From the NCBI GenBank assembly GCA_004009845.1, contig RMBW01000174.1:1-40996 (forward strand): a stretch of DNA of 40,996 nucleotides, written 5' to 3'. The notes below the pieces were generated by a model, which did no database searches, was not told the origin of the DNA, and saw only the letters and a program-made list of their open reading frames with translations. Position numbers and translations under genes: made by a program. Positions 1-13,248 of the stretch are shown piece after piece (position 1 is the first letter of the stretch; each line of letters begins with the position of its first letter). Source of the stretch: Davidsoniella eucalypti. Its lineage: Eukaryota; Ascomycota; Sordariomycetes; Microascales; Ceratocystidaceae.

Positions 1-3000
1 TGCTTTCTCAGCCGCAGAATCATAAGCAATAACACAATACAGATATACAGTCCATACTCTATATAAATGTAAGTAGTTATATTACCATCTATTGTGATTG
101 CTTTGCTTGTCCTCGTTCATATTTACTAGATACAAAAGGTTCACTCTAAGCTCTTGTGCTAGGACACTCTGATCATTAATGGTCTCGAGAACACAGCTAT
201 AGCCACTTATAATTTCTTGCCTTTACCCAGTTCTTAATGGAGTCTACTACTGCTACCCGCTCACTATCTTCTCCCTGTTATCTCTCTAATGTATAAGGGA
301 TTCAATCAGGCCAAATTCTCCAAGCCTATGAAGTCATTAGAAGAGGCGCGGGTAGAACAACGAGGTCCTGATTATTGCCCAAGTGCTACCTGCCAGTTGA
401 TACAAGCGCGAGCAAGCATTGATGGCACATACTACTCCTAATACTTCAATATTTCCCTATTGCATCCGTGCCATGAATAAGAAAAAACAGGCACTTCCGT
501 CCAGAAGATATAATCTGTATTGCTACCTGAGAATAACTATTCATTATAATTAAATTGCCACAAGCTAGTTATACTACTACCCTTGCATAATTCGACAATA
601 CGAAAAGAAAAAAGGGCAAAATAAGGAGGGAGGCTTGTTTGTCGCCAAAGGTCGTCCACCGATGGGCTTCGGCAGATAAAAAGAAATATCAAGCGATTAG
701 ACCACATCTTGACATTGAAGTTTACAGAGCAAACGAATAAGCATGTCCTATCAAATCGATCATACGCTATCACAGTACATATCATTCGTCTTTTTGCAAA
801 TACTACTTAAGCAACTGAACTCTATATTTCATATTGACTAACTGCGTCTATCGCGTCTTGCCCCTACATCCAACTAGACCCAACAGCGCCTTTTCCTCGT
901 GGAAGCCCAGTAAATTAGCATGTCATGGAAGATGCCCGTGCTTTTTATGAAACAAAAAGTATGCTGTCGTAGCAACTATTATCTACTCGAGAAATCAAGA
1001 TAGTCGGATAAAAAGAAGCCCATGTTAATCTTCTGGATATAACCTGGTCCTGTCACTAGAATTTTTTACCGAGCTTCACGAAGCTAACTAATTAGGCGAT
1101 ATTAAATTATGGAAAAGAAAGCGCGCTTTGAGAAGGGGAGGGGCCTTGCTCTCTCATCCACCTGTAATTTTCAAAGACCTGTGTCTTCAGGAAATCTTTC
1201 ATGGGTTGTAATCTCGTTCATACTCTGTGCCTCTGGATATCCATGATTCTCAGGCCCAGAGTTCATGGGATCTTAGTAGCTTTTCTTCTACATAAATCAT
1301 TTCAAAGACATACATGTACGATTCCCATTCCTTGTGGCTCTTTACATATCGAGATTACTATGACAGACTCTGATGATAACGATATTCATGTCGCCCACTA
1401 TCCGTAATACGCCAAATATCAGTCACATGCTCATCATCACTTATCATCCAGTTCCGGTATTACAAATTACTCATCTTCCCTTCACAATGAGATATGATGT
1501 GATGATGAGTAAACCAAGTAGCTCATCCAAAACATGCCCTAGTACCAATTCAATACATTAGTGATAAACAAATCACCGGCAAAAATGGCAAGACAATAGA
1601 TCAAGATAATCTGAGAGACAGGCCCAAGTGAGAAATCCAGAGGAAACGATGAACCCTGATTGTGGCTTGCTACCCATCGTGTGAGCGGCTATAAGGTTTC
1701 TGTCATGGACTTTTAGTGCCCGCTCTCCATCATGTTAAAGCTAAGGACGCTGATCACATTCCTGATGTAGATTTTCTATGTAGCTACGCTCACTGTTCTA
1801 CTCGAAATTCGTTCTAACGAGCTTGAGCTAAACAAAGCAGCTAGCAAAGCTCTTCGGAAGCATCCATCGATGATCAAAATCTCGCATCGAACGAAGGCAT
1901 CTTTGGTGGGTCAATTACTGAAATATATCATGACGATGTCTCTCAGTTGATAGTAGCATGTGAATTGATACATTTGGGTATTAGTATGATTTCTATTCGA
2001 TTTCAAAAAATGCAACACCAAACACTAAGTTTTAGTTCTACACGAATCAGTGCACTGATGAGAATGGGAGAATATTTGATTCATCGAACAAGTAAGGTAT
2101 CAGGCCCATATGCTCTAGTCTATAATCTAAAACGTTATATGTCTGTATGATGATTGCTGTTGAGAAAAGTTCAGAATTGTGCTATAACTTTCCGTGTTCT
2201 ATACTTTAGGTTTCTTGACTTATTGATGGCCGTTTTGGGGTTATCTATCTCTAAAGAGTCCTACATGGGATGGGGTAGGTATGTTGTTTGGCTTATATGG
2301 CACTTTGCGTTAGAAAATGTAGGCGATTCATTCCTGATCTATGCCTTGGGTTACGCAAATATAGTTTTGTATCTCGCTTCAAGGTGGCTTTCTTTTCTTC
2401 TAATTGCTAATCATGGTTGTATTTATAGCGTTAATACCATCCAAAGCTCGCTTTTGACTGTCTTGTCTTCAGGAACCAACGGGAAAAAGAGGATAGACAA
2501 GTCTTCATTTTTAGTTACAATAAAAGTGAGCTATTGGCGTTTCCGAATTAGGCACTTGAGATATATATGCAGATATGTAGATCTTGTGAAACATTAATAT
2601 GCCATATGTGGCTGGTGGCTGTGTGGCTGTCTCAGTCACTACAGACTTGGGAAAAGAAGTCAAGTGCCTTTGATCTTAGGAGATTGCATGGGCTTAGTGT
2701 TACTGGTATGTGGTCTTGATACTGCCAACTATCTAGTTGCTTAACAATGGTAATTCAGACATGGAAACAAGTAAAAATCAAATTTATCAAAGACCCAAGC
2801 GTTAGGGTTAACACAGCTATCAATAATATAGGGTTGTGTCCTTCTAGGGTTGTATATCGGCGCATAGATTACTGATAAGACGTCATAACAAACAACTCGG
2901 AATTCCTCATCGCAGGCGTGAATGTCGCAAGTCATGAGCTGGGCCTCTATAGCCATCTACCTAAGAAAACAAGGCAAATACATGCCGATACGCACATATT

Positions 3001-3432
3001 CTTGATTTATAATACAAAGCGCTTTCCCTGTAGCACGCAACGCTGCCCAACAATCACCATTCTTGCGCCAGACGTCGCTTTTGGCTATATACGATATACA
3101 AGGAACGAAGCTTGGAGTTATGCTTGTAAAGGAAGCTCAAACAACTGGCTGGACAACCTGCGATCACTTGATGCCTAATGTCGTATTGTTGAATTGATGT
3201 GTGATTCCATGTCTTATGGCCGCGACAGCTATTCCACCCCTAGACATTGTTTTTGTGCTATATTGCTTGTGTCTGCTCATGTATCATGACAGTCAGCTAT
3301 CTATCGTTTGTACCACTTTTAGTTGTTTAGCCTACAAATATAGGCACAGTTCTATATATTTGATACTCTAATAGCTTTGACCTAGTACACTGCTTCAAAT
3401 CCACCATCTATTTCGCTCGACCAGCTGCCACT
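1..3432. other. Intergenic region with no recognisable gene
   Basis: This 3.4 kb stretch is AT-rich and holds only short reading frames with no family resemblance that I can see. The longest, at 2154-2597 on the plus strand (147 codons), begins with TTG rather than ATG and has a composition typical of translated AT-rich DNA. I see no tRNA, no clear tandem array and no transposase-like protein. The last 100 bases serve as the promoter and leader of the permease gene that starts at 3433. Confidence 0.6.
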
Positions 3433-5184
3433 ATGACGGTAGAGAGTGAGACCCAGCCGCTGCTCTCGCGGGACTTCTCGCCGCCTTATAGCGGGAGTAC
3501 CAGTAACACGACAACCCCGCCCGGCGAGATCGAGACCGGCGTCCCGCCCGAGCCTTCACGTGCCATAGAAGACGATGTTATTCCCGAGACCGCCGTCGTT
3601 GGTCGTCAGCTCAGTTGGCAAGATACATATATCCTGATCATATCGCGCGTATTTGGCAGCGGCATCTTCACCACGCCGGGTACAATTCTCCGTGCCGTTG
3701 GCAGTCCCGGCCTAGCCTTGGTGCTTTGGGTCGTTGGCGCTCTGATCGCAGCTTGTGGGCTTTCGGTTGCCTTGGAGTTTGGCACCATGCTACCGCGCAG
3801 TGGCGGCGAGAAGGTCTACTTGGAGTTTACGTATCGGTGGCCGCGTTTCTTGACGTCGACACTAGTTGGCGTGTATGTGATCTTCCTGGGATTCACTGCG
3901 AGTAACGCCGTGATCTTTAGTAGATATACCTTGTATGCTTTGGGCTACGACGTAGCGAGCGAATGGGCGCATAAAGGCCTCGCTGCAGGATTCTTGACTG
4001 TGATTGTGATTATACACACAGTTGTCCCTGCGTGGGGCGTTCGTATCCAGAGTGCCCTGGGCTGGGTCAAGATCGGGATTATCAGCTTCATGATCTTCTC
4101 TGGATTCTACGTGCTTATATTCAACCCATCGAACCCCAATGCCAACAACCAAGGCTTCGGCGGGTCGTTATTTCGACCTCCAGCAGAAACAAAATCGACC
4201 TGGTATGGGCTCTTTGAGGGCTCCGTGTGGAACTGGAGTGTGATATCAACGGCTATGTTCAAGGTGTTCTATTCGTACGCTGGCTTAGAGACTGCAAACA
4301 ATGTAGTCAACGAAATCAAGAACCCCATCCGCACTCTCAAGTCTGCTACTATAACGGCTCTTTTCACCTGCTGTCTGCTGTATCTTCTTACAAACCTGGC
4401 CTATCTCACCGTGATCCCACTCGACGATATCCGCAACAGCGGTGAGATGATAGCTGCCCTGTTTTTCGAGCGTGTGTTTGGGCACACACTAGGTCGCAAG
4501 ATCCTCCCGATGGCTATTGCCCTCTCTGCTGGTGCGAATGTTATGGTCGTGGCGTTTTCCATGTCTCGCCTCAAGCAGGAGATTGCGCGACAGGGTGTCC
4601 TACCGTATGGCGAGTTCTTTTCGTCCACCCGGCCCTTCAACTCGCCTTTGGGTGCGTTGTTGATCCATTGGGCGCCCTCTGTTCTGGTGATCATAACGCC
4701 GCCATCAGAGCGCGTCTACGACTTTGTTCTCGAGGTTGAGGGCTACCCAGCACAGATTTTTGCTGCTGCAGTAGCCGTTGGTCTGTTGATTCTTCGGCAG
4801 AGGCGACCAGATATCAAGAGGCCGTTCAAGGCATGGCTTCCAGGCGTATATCTACGGATCTTCCTTAGTTTGTCGCTGCTCGCGGCTCCTCTTTTCCCAC
4901 CGGCACAGCGATATAAAGACGGTATCTGGTATGCCTTGTACGCTGTTGTCAGTGTTGGCATGTAAGTACCACCCCCAACGAAGTGATATCTGTGAAGCTT
5001 AATAATGTGAAATTAACTGGATTTCTAACACTGATTACTGTATAGTTTGTTTTCGGGCGGGTTGTATTGGTTCATCTGGGCGGCGTTCTTGCCGTGGCTG
5101 CATGGCTACGAATTGGAGGAGGAAACTAGAATCTTGAGTGACGGGACTAATATTACAAAGATTGTGCGTGTTAAAGAGGAGTAA
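3433..5184 (+). CDS. MUP-type (high-affinity methionine permease-like) amino acid transporter
   Basis: This is a membrane transporter of the APC superfamily, LAT/MUP branch, whose known fungal members import methionine (MUP1) or related amino acids. Exon 1 is 3433-4961 and exon 2 is 5046-5184. The 84-nt intron has a GTAAGT donor, a TCTAAC branch point and a TATAG acceptor, and splicing gives 555 residues. A hydrophilic N-terminus of about 65 residues precedes the first membrane helix, which carries the family signature GSGIFTTPGTI. About twelve hydrophobic segments follow, and the spliced second exon supplies the last helix (LYWFIWAAFLPW) and a short charged tail. The amphipathic block ASNAVIFSRYTLYALG and the helix with YAGLETANNVVNEIKNP are typical of LAT/MUP permeases. 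Methionine is the likely substrate but not proven; cysteine or a related amino acid is possible. It lies upstream of, and in the same direction as, two metabolic genes. Confidence 0.9.
4962..5045 (+). other. Spliceosomal intron of the permease gene
   Basis: The donor is GTAAGT at 4962, a TCTAAC branch point lies near the 3' end and the acceptor is TATAG ending at 5045. Without splicing the protein stops at 510 residues and lacks its last membrane segment. Splicing restores a 555-residue protein ending in a charged tail, which is the normal architecture. Confidence 0.9.
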
Positions 5185-5715
5185 ATGAACGAGGTGGCCG
5201 GCCAGATAACGATGAATGTTAGAGTATCTTTCTCAAAGTCTGGACTCCATCAGGGCATCTTTACGAGTTGTAGGTACGGCTTTGTCAGATGATATCGAGG
5301 CTATGTGAGGGGCAACAGTACAAGTCCACTATTCCATGTAGATAATGGCAATCAAAGTATTCATTTGTGATATTCCTGGCTCAGATCACCATCAACACAG
5401 CCGGATCAGCGGCCCATTATTACAAATACAGTCTACAGTAACTATGTATCTGAGAACGTGACCTAGATATCCTGTAAGTTAGACTTTTATTAGTATTTCT
5501 AAGCATGTGCTATATGTAAGCACGAAGCTCACCTTCACAGTGCATAGCGTGATAGACGCAAGGTCTTAGGTGATAGTTTTAGTCCGTTGGAGAGACCTTG
5601 CCGAATATATAAAAGTAACTGAGTTTCCGCCATCAGGGCCATATACCAAATGAACACCATCATCAAATTAAATACAACACAATACAGCCAACAACAATTC
5701 AAGCCACTATTCGAC
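5185..5715. other. Intergenic region between permease and AsaB-like gene
   Basis: This 530-base spacer contains the 3' end of the permease transcript and the promoter of the following gene. It is AT-rich and I see no gene in it. A TATATAAAAG sequence at about 5605-5614 lies about 105 bases before the chosen start codon and is a plausible TATA element. Confidence 0.5.
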
Positions 5716-6690
5716 ATGTCTGCCGCCGTTGCCACCCAAGCTTCTGCTCTTCTGAGCACTCACCGGGTCCATAGCCTGGCCCAAGATCTCAAAACGGCGC
5801 CAACTCCGGGCATCATTCGTCAGGTAGAAGCTACTCTGTACTTCTATAAGCCGAACGATGACGGCTCGCCGCCTGCACCAACCTACGCTGGCCGTCCGGA
5901 AACATACGAGAGACCGGATGAGGGGCATCAGGTGATCATCCACAACGTAGCAGGCGAAGAAAACAAGTACACTCTTGACAGCCACGGTTTCCAGTTCGTC
6001 AAGCATGTTGCTACCGAGAAGGAGTTTGTCGACGAAGAGAAGATCAAGGCGTCGTACTACCCGGAGACCGAGCAGCTGCTCAAAGATGTGTAAGAGCATT
6101 CTCATATCCTGTGAATTTAGCACCATATGATAGAATATACTAACACAAGCACTAGAACCGGCGCCTCGCGTGTCTTCATCTTCGATCACACCATCCGCCG
6201 CCCACAGGGTGATACGGCAGAGCAACAGCTCCGCACGCCCGTCAAGCGCGTACACATTGACCAATCACCAGAAGCCGCACGTAACCGTGTGCCATACCAT
6301 CTACCACCCGACGAGGTCGAGTCTCTGGCTCGGGGACGCATACAGCTCATCAACGTATGGCGGCCCATCAAGACCATCCATCGTGACCCGTTGACGGTTG
6401 CCGATGCTCATAGCGTGAGTGATGCCGATCTGATTCCGACCCCCTTGATCTATCCGAACCGCAAGGGCGAAACGATGCAGGTACGCTATAACCCGGACCA
6501 GAAGTGGTTCTACAAGCGCGGTCTGGAGCCTGGCGAGGTCCTGCTGATCAAGTGCTTCGATAGCAAGACCGACGGGCGTGCTCTTAGAGTGCCTCATTCG
6601 GCCTTTGAGGACCCGTCAGCACTGGACGGTGATGAGAGACAGAGTCTCGAGGTCCGTGCTCTGGTGTTCCATCCGGAGGATCGTGAGTAG
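5716..6690 (+). CDS. AsaB / GA4-desaturase-like hydroxylase/desaturase (CmcJ/NvfI-type family)
   Basis: This gene encodes a predicted soluble non-haem iron, 2-oxoglutarate-type oxidoreductase of the family that includes AsaB of the aspergillic acid pathway, gibberellin GA4 desaturase and CmcJ. Exons are 5716-6089 and 6156-6690. The 66-nt intron has a GTAAGA donor, an ACTAAC branch point and a CTAG acceptor, and the product is 302 residues. Family hallmarks visible are VEATLYFYKP near the N-terminus, the HID metal motif (His158, Asp160) in VHIDQS, the core INVWRPI (190-196), LIKCFDSKTDGRA, the downstream PHSAF histidine (His272) and the C-terminal SLEVRALVF. I prefer the ATG at 5716 (G at -3) to the in-frame ATG at 5650, whose extra residues read like translated leader. 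Members act in specialised metabolism; the substrate cannot be told. The methyltransferase gene follows about 1 kb downstream in the same direction. Confidence 0.88.
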
Positions 6691-7721
6691 GGAAGCTTCG
6701 ATGCTGAGGGGCTTATCCGTTGGGATCAAGCTGGAAAGTTCCAGAAAGAGATGGCTTCGTGTTACAGGAGTTGGTGTTGGCGAGTCTGTGGTATAGCGGT
6801 GCTAGTATGGCTGGTGAATATAGTTTCGATTAATAAAATCAACGTGTATCTCGTGATCCATTTAGTGTATGATATTGCCTTTCAACATCTTGCCCTCACA
6901 AAAAATTGCAGAGAGAAAAAAAAGACTCTTGGACTTGCAAATACATAAGTACATCCCCCCCTGGCCAACCTGATCCTGGAAGAGACCACATAATCCACCG
7001 CCAATGCAATGAAGACTAGCTCTGCAGACAAAGTGGATTTGGCTGTTTGCCTTGTATGCACGACGTACAGCTCACATGCATGTCATGTCATCCCACAATC
7101 CTGGATTTGTTGGGTCTAGTTCTAGTTCCTGACCAACCCGCCAGTCTCGAATGTTGGGTTCTGCGCTTCTATCTTTTCGACTTGGGTTCTTTTTCCCTGC
7201 TAAAGGAGCCATCTAGATAACAACAGCATATATATATGTATGCAGTCAGTTCCTTCCTGGCGTTTTTTGTCATGGTAACTGGCTACCCGGCTACGATCGA
7301 GACTCCGAGATTCCCGAAAGAAGGAGCTTCTTCTAGTAAATTCTCGCGCTGTTGCTATTAGAGGCGTCTGTGGTTACATTATGGACTGAATGGGAGCGGT
7401 GGGAGTTGGCGGTTAGCCAACCAAGTGGCTGGTCACAATCGTGGCCTGTCTATCGCACCAGAGAGAAAGAAGAGAGATACAAGCAAGACCGAGATCGTGT
7501 TGGACTCACAGCCTAGACCGTGCTGAGCAAACCCAGGAAGGGCTCATATATAGAGGCATCCGTTGTCCTTTTCAGCAAGCTAATATCGTTATCATTCAAT
7601 TCTAGGCCCTCCATCTGTGTAACAGTAGAGTTTCCCTTCGGACTTCAGTATCTACAGAACAGGACTAGTGCAGATATCTCAGCGCTGCACGCCTTACACC
7701 ACTATAGCAATCCAGACAAAT
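6691..7721. other. Intergenic region upstream of the O-methyltransferase gene
   Basis: About 1 kb separates the two metabolic genes. It holds the AsaB-like 3' end, then a promoter region with purine-rich runs (around 7460-7480), an alternating TA tract near 7231 and a CATGCATGTCATGTCAT stretch around 7075-7092. I see no coding region. The in-frame extension of the methyltransferase frame upstream of 7722 lacks an ATG. Confidence 0.5.
6832..6837 (+). terminator. AATAAA polyadenylation-like signal after the AsaB-like gene
   Basis: A canonical AATAAA lies 142 bases after the stop codon of the AsaB-like gene on the same strand, a normal distance for a fungal 3' untranslated region. Fungal polyadenylation signals are loose, so this is only a likely site. 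Confidence 0.45.
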
Positions 7722-9158
7722 ATGGCATCCCCAGATAAAGACGCGCTTTTGGCTGCGTCTCACGGCCTTAGCGCCAAAGTCAAGGCCTTTGCCGAGTCAA
7801 GTTCGGATGATGATCGCGCGGCTGTCATTGCTAGCGCACAGGCAATCTTAGCAGCCGTTTCTAAGCCGGTGGACGTCGTACTGAACTACACAATGATGGT
7901 TAGTAGTATGACCAAGAGTGCGTATACACCATAGCTTGGAGCTAACGCTAACTATAACACTTTGCTCAGATGTCTGAAATCGCTGTCATCTTCCAGTTCC
8001 AAGAGTGGAAGGTCTTTGACATGATTCCCGAGTCAGGCAGTATCTCGTACGCCGAGATTGCCAGTGCCCTTGAGGCCGAAGAAGAGGTTATCAGTAAGAC
8101 TTCCTACCCAGTCTCTGTCCAAGGCCAGCTCGAACCATGTCCTTCTATAGTCTAACAATCTCTACGTAGGGCGCATGTGTGGCGTTCTCGTCTCCGTCGG
8201 TCGCCTAACATATGCAGGGCCCGGCCGTATATCGCACTCGTCAGTATCGCCGACCTTCAAGACCGATGCTGCGCCTGGCTGTGTCTTCCGCTGCTGCTTC
8301 ATGCATACTGTGATACCGTGTGCGCACTGGACCGAGTACTTTGACAAGTACGGTAAAAAGGAGCCTCGGCATAGTCATGGCACGCCTGTATCCTTCGCCA
8401 ATGGCTTACCTGACACGTCACTATGGGACATCATCGCATCCAACCCAGACCGCCAGCAGGCCTTTAACACAGCCATGAGTTCCCAAGAAGAGGCAAAAGG
8501 CCAGTACGCCTCGGGCGCTGGCGTCTATGATTTCGGCTGGCTAGAAGATGTCGCCCGTGATGCTTCCATTGACGGACCGCTGTTTGTAGATGTGGGCGGC
8601 AATAATGGCAAGACTACTAAGAGTGTCCTGGAGCGCTTCCCTGGCATTCCTGCGGCCCGTTGCGTCGTCCAAGACTTGCCACATGTGATCGCAGGTGCCG
8701 AGAAGTCGAGAGACCCTGCGTTAAAAGACGTTGTTCTCCAAGGCCATAGCTTCTTCGATGCCCAGCCTGTGGCCGGAGGTACGTGAAACTCGGCATCTGT
8801 CATACCAACAACCATTGTGAGCCAATTTACTAACAGTCCATCTTGTATAGCTATGTGCTATATGCTCAGCCGTATCCTCCATGACTACTGGGATGACAAC
8901 TGTGTCATCATCTTGACAAACCTCGCCAAGGCCATCTCTAGAGATCCCCGGGCCCGCATCATAGTCATTGACCAGCTCTTGCTCAACCCACCGACGCCGC
9001 GGAACGCCAATGTTGATCTGATCATGCTCAACTGCGGTGGTAAAGAACGGTCCAAAGAGATGTTCGAACGGGTCGCCGCTAGAGCTGGCCTCAAGGTCTC
9101 CAGGGTCTATCAGGATACGAACAAAGATTCCGGCGCCTTGGAGCTAGTGCTTGCTTAG
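7722..9158 (+). CDS. SAM-dependent O-methyltransferase (fungal specialised-metabolite type)
   Basis: The product transfers a methyl group from S-adenosylmethionine to a hydroxyl, most likely on an aromatic or polyketide-like metabolite. Four exons (7722-7898, 7970-8093, 8170-8778, 8851-9158) join in frame to give 405 residues, the usual length for the family. The three introns are 71, 76 and 72 nt, with donors GTTAGT, GTAAGA and GTACGT. The N-terminal part has the dimerisation/winged-helix pattern (MSEIAVIFQFQEWKVFDMIP, then a helix preceding RRMCGVLVSVGRL). The SAM-binding motif I is FVDVGGNNG at about 239-247. The putative catalytic histidine is His314 in ILHDYW, and DQLLL plus the C-terminal block around LNCGGKERS complete the family pattern. 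The first ATG in frame is at 7722; upstream in-frame sequence has none. The acceptor substrate is unknown. Context with the AsaB-like gene suggests a shared small pathway. Confidence 0.9.
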
Positions 9159-12100
9159 GTGTAGAAGCGCAAAGATTGGACGTAACTACTATACTTTACT
9201 ACTATGACATATATGTGTCGCTAATCTTTGGGTGCTGTCCATAATGTGACCCCGCCATTCACATTGAGTGGTTTTGGCTACGCTCGAAATAGTGTGTTAT
9301 TTAATATTACCTCTTCTGGTCAGCTTAAGCTCGGCCGGTGATACAAGTCCAGCCAATAGTTCATATTCCCATTTGCTGTTACCCAAACTTGGTCGACAGA
9401 GAGATAACAACTTCGGTACCAGGTATAAGACCGGCTTAATACACAAGATACCCCAATCTGCGAGTATCGTTAGTTCCATATTCTGGCTCGTCAAGTCGGG
9501 TTTGTTCCGGCAGTCTATCTTTTCTTATCACCAGCTATAAATACTCGCCGGGGGAAGCTGCCACGATCGGATGTACTACCGAATCACGTCCTGGGAACAT
9601 GCCTACTAGTCGGATAACGTGAGCATGTCATGTGACTAGTGAAGGTCGAGTGCCGGAATGGACGGACGCTACCAATTTTTGTTCTACCAAGAGAAGACCC
9701 AAGTTGGCGTCAACTTTCAATCGTTCCCTCATAAACACTCTGGGTTTCTTAGCAATATATTCGTTTCCCCTTCCCCAGATTTTACAAGATTCTGATACAT
9801 ACAGATGTATAGCCCACTCACAAGTAAAGCAGGAAGAACAAAAGGGCTAAGCAGCACCAAAAATCAGCGATTATCGGGCTGCGGTAATTTAACCAGAGAT
9901 GCAGTTATAAACTATTGTGACAGAAATGAATCTTTGGCGGCGATGAACACGTAAACGAGTCTACCTTGATCGTTGCCTCTTCTCTAGTTTCCTCTGCATT
10001 ATGGGTCTAACTCAAAAAGTGCGGAGTCATAACTGCTTGATTATCTTCCTGTAGAAGAACTTTTGCATTGTTATGACGATGGATTGCAAGCTTTTGGTAG
10101 TATGTCTGATATAATCCGATTCCTCGTATAGCTAGCTACATCTGCATCATCTTGTAGAACGGCAATACAGCTTGAGTACGTCGTGTTAATATTGCATCTT
10201 GCCACACCAAAGACGCCAATTCGATGGGGCAACTTTGTTATCAGTAGCTCACAGCTTTTAATTGTCTCACGAGGGGCTTGTGATAGGACACTAAAGACTC
10301 CGAAGAGCCCTTTTTCGCCTTGTTGATCAACAACACCGTCATATTCTCGAAATATGGGCTTCGGTGAAGGCGACCAGCACAGTTTGGAGCTATTGAATAC
10401 TTACTTCATGCGGATAATGAGAAGAGACGCCCAGACTTATGGGGTATAGTCTGTTCCTCTTTTTTATACACGAAGGAGCTCCGGCCTGCAGCATTCTCCA
10501 AATCGACTTTTTTTTTTCTCGTCCGAATTCTCTTTAATTCCTTATATCTTTATTCTTTCGAGTCCATTGGGCTCTTGCAGAGAAAAAGAAAGCCTTCGAT
10601 CGGTGGTCTTGATTGGGAAAATAAATATATTTATAAACCACGTGCTTATACCAGCCAAGGGCCTTTTTCCATTGTGTGGAGGTGATTAAGCCGAAAGCAC
10701 TATGAATCATGTCATATCTGTAAGTTGATCGCACACCCTCACGCTTAGGGCTGGATAAAACGAAGCCATGCGGCATGTTGAATGACACTGCAGATCTCTC
10801 TGTGTTTAGTACAGACTAAAGCCGCTGTTTAAGCAAATAGTAAGCCTATAGATACAGATATTACACAACATATCACTCTATGCTCACAACTTCTATAGTA
10901 CAAAGGACGTCAATTTTGATATACATACTTCTTTTCTATGGCTAGCCAGGGGGTTGAATGCTAAGCCAATACCATGTCGACTAAGATATTATACAACCAG
11001 TATCACAACTATTATATGTATGTTACAAGAACTTGTTCTGGAAACCACCTTTATCAGGACCCTCCGGTATAACTTCCACATGACAACGATACTATAAAAC
11101 AGTGTCAACACTATAAACTCATTCGGCAAGAAGTATCGGCATCTCCCTGGAAGGGTTTACATCCCTGAAAGCAGGTTTTATTTACTTTACCACTACTACC
11201 TACTTTGCGCCTAGTGCCTGTTTAGAATTGCAAGCAAACAGCGCAAACTCTTTTGTTGCCAAGGACGCAAGGCACAGGAAATAAGGCAGAGTACCATCGT
11301 GGCCAAGTATATATGTATCACAGAAACTTCGTCTCAGTGACTGACCTGGCCATTGCCATATGCATACAAGCCCACCTGAAGCTCGACGGATGCGTATTCT
11401 CTTGCCCAAGCTGAATGACGGCTGTGGATGTCTCTCTTCTGACAGGGAGCCAGTTCCAGTTCGCTGAACCGAGCCCTTATATCAGGCGTTATCCCCAATG
11501 CCACAGGGCCAACACCGGCGGGCTAGGATGGATCAGACCAGCTTTAGCGGTACTTTGTGCACTATAGTCATGCAACTATGATATCACAGCGCTATATGTC
11601 CCAGCATGCTTGCATTAATAACGCCGGCAAGAAGAGTATGGAGGTCTAACTACCAGAAGGCGCCATTTCCTACTCTTTTGAGTGAATCACATGCCCTACA
11701 TAATAACCCTGTACCTATCCGGGCCGACAGAGCCAAAACAAAAAAAAATCATACCGTTTGGTTTCTCCGAGAGCGTGTTTGCACCGCTTAAATAAACGTG
11801 CGCCGCATAAAAAAAAAAGGTATGATGGTGTGTTGTCTTTGGATAGACAGGATGAAGTGAGGTTGGAAAAGTAGGGACGGGAAGTAAAACCGCCTGTCTG
11901 GGACAAGTCCAACAATAGACAAAGGTTACAATATCATGATTCCTGAATCCGATTTGTGACTAGGAGCACGACGGCTACCATATTACTATGGCATGTATGT
12001 ATTGGGGCCACATGATCGTGAGTTTGACTACCATGTGTATGTGTATATATATATGTATATCAAGTCCAAGTTATCAAGTGATATCCATCTAGTGGCCCGG

Positions 12101-13248
12101 CCCAGCAAACTGACATAATAGACGCACTATGAGCAACATAAATAAGTGGTTTCCTTGGGGTAGACACATCGAAAACTGGTAGAAGCTTTTTGGTTCCCCC
12201 AAAACACGAGAAAGGGACAACAAAAGATCAATGCTCGGACACTTTGATTCTTGGCTGTGTACAGATCAAGACTGAATTTTAAAAAGAAAAATTAGAAGGG
12301 GTACTGAATACTACCTGTTCTGGGGTTTTTTCTTCATTAGTGATACGCTGTATGAAATATAAGTGATAGAGGAACAACGAACTTTCAGACGAAAGACAGT
12401 TGCCAAGATGGCAACACTTCTTGTATTTTGAGCAGATTTGCTTTGTTTTTCTATGAAGATCAGGGCAGAGTACAGCAGTTGGATTCTAAGGATCAGTAGT
12501 CTAGGGATCTTTTATTTTACAGGCCGCTCTTCCTGTTCTGCCGGATTCAGCAGTGCTCGAAAAAGAAAATAAATGTTTCGGGATGTCCAGCAAAGGCTGC
12601 AAAGTCTTGATTTCCTATGGTAGCTTCGACATTGAAACGGTGGTCGAGGAGCCACCGTATTTAGACTCCAAAACATCAAAATATGCAAGTAAATATGGGC
12701 AATGTATTGTCATGACCGTTTATCCTGTCCCGCCCGGTGAAGCCGAATTTAATCGAGAGTGATGTGTGATCAATCACTGGCAAAATATACCCATTTACAG
12801 CCATATATTGTGTTGTCACAATAAATGGTAAGCACATGTGATGAAGGTGAAATAAAGGATACGGAAATTAGCAATACAGAAGAGCAATTCGCCTTTTGCA
12901 ATTGAGTCACTGATTTACGACATTCGGTCTCCGAGATGGAATTTATCATCTTTCAAATCCAAGGCGGCTTGTTCGGCGGGGCAAAAATCAAGCGAAGGGA
13001 AGAGGAAAAAATCCCAAAAAAATACTGTCGTCTACTAGGCCAAGACGCGTTTGTGCGCACTGTCTATATACACTGTGTGCGTGCTTTTTACACGTATCTC
13101 ATTAGCCAATTCATCGAATCTAGTATGTGGGTCGTTCTTGGCTGATGACAACTCAGTGTTCTTTGGATGCAGGGGCACAGTGCGGAAGTAAATGCAGCTT
13201 TACATATGATGATGTCAGGCTTACTAGTCTTGGAATCGTGAAGTTTGA

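Noticed and set aside
2154..2597. 147-codon plus-strand frame with a hydrophobic product
   Set aside because: It starts with TTG, has no resemblance to a known family and lies in AT-rich DNA where such hydrophobic translations arise by chance.
3378..5466. Shared TGACCTAG octamer upstream of the permease (3378) and the AsaB-like gene (5459)
   Set aside because: A single shared 8-mer at different distances from the two starts, and not found before the methyltransferase gene, is too weak to claim co-regulation.
5650..5715. Upstream in-frame ATG giving the AsaB-like protein 22 extra residues
   Set aside because: It has C at -3. The extra residues are Asn/Gln/Thr-rich, like translated leader, and the family normally begins close to the second ATG.
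12553..12762. 69-codon frame with fairly even composition
   Set aside because: It starts with GTG, the remaining ATG-started part is 59 codons, and there are no neighbours, splice sites or family features to support it.
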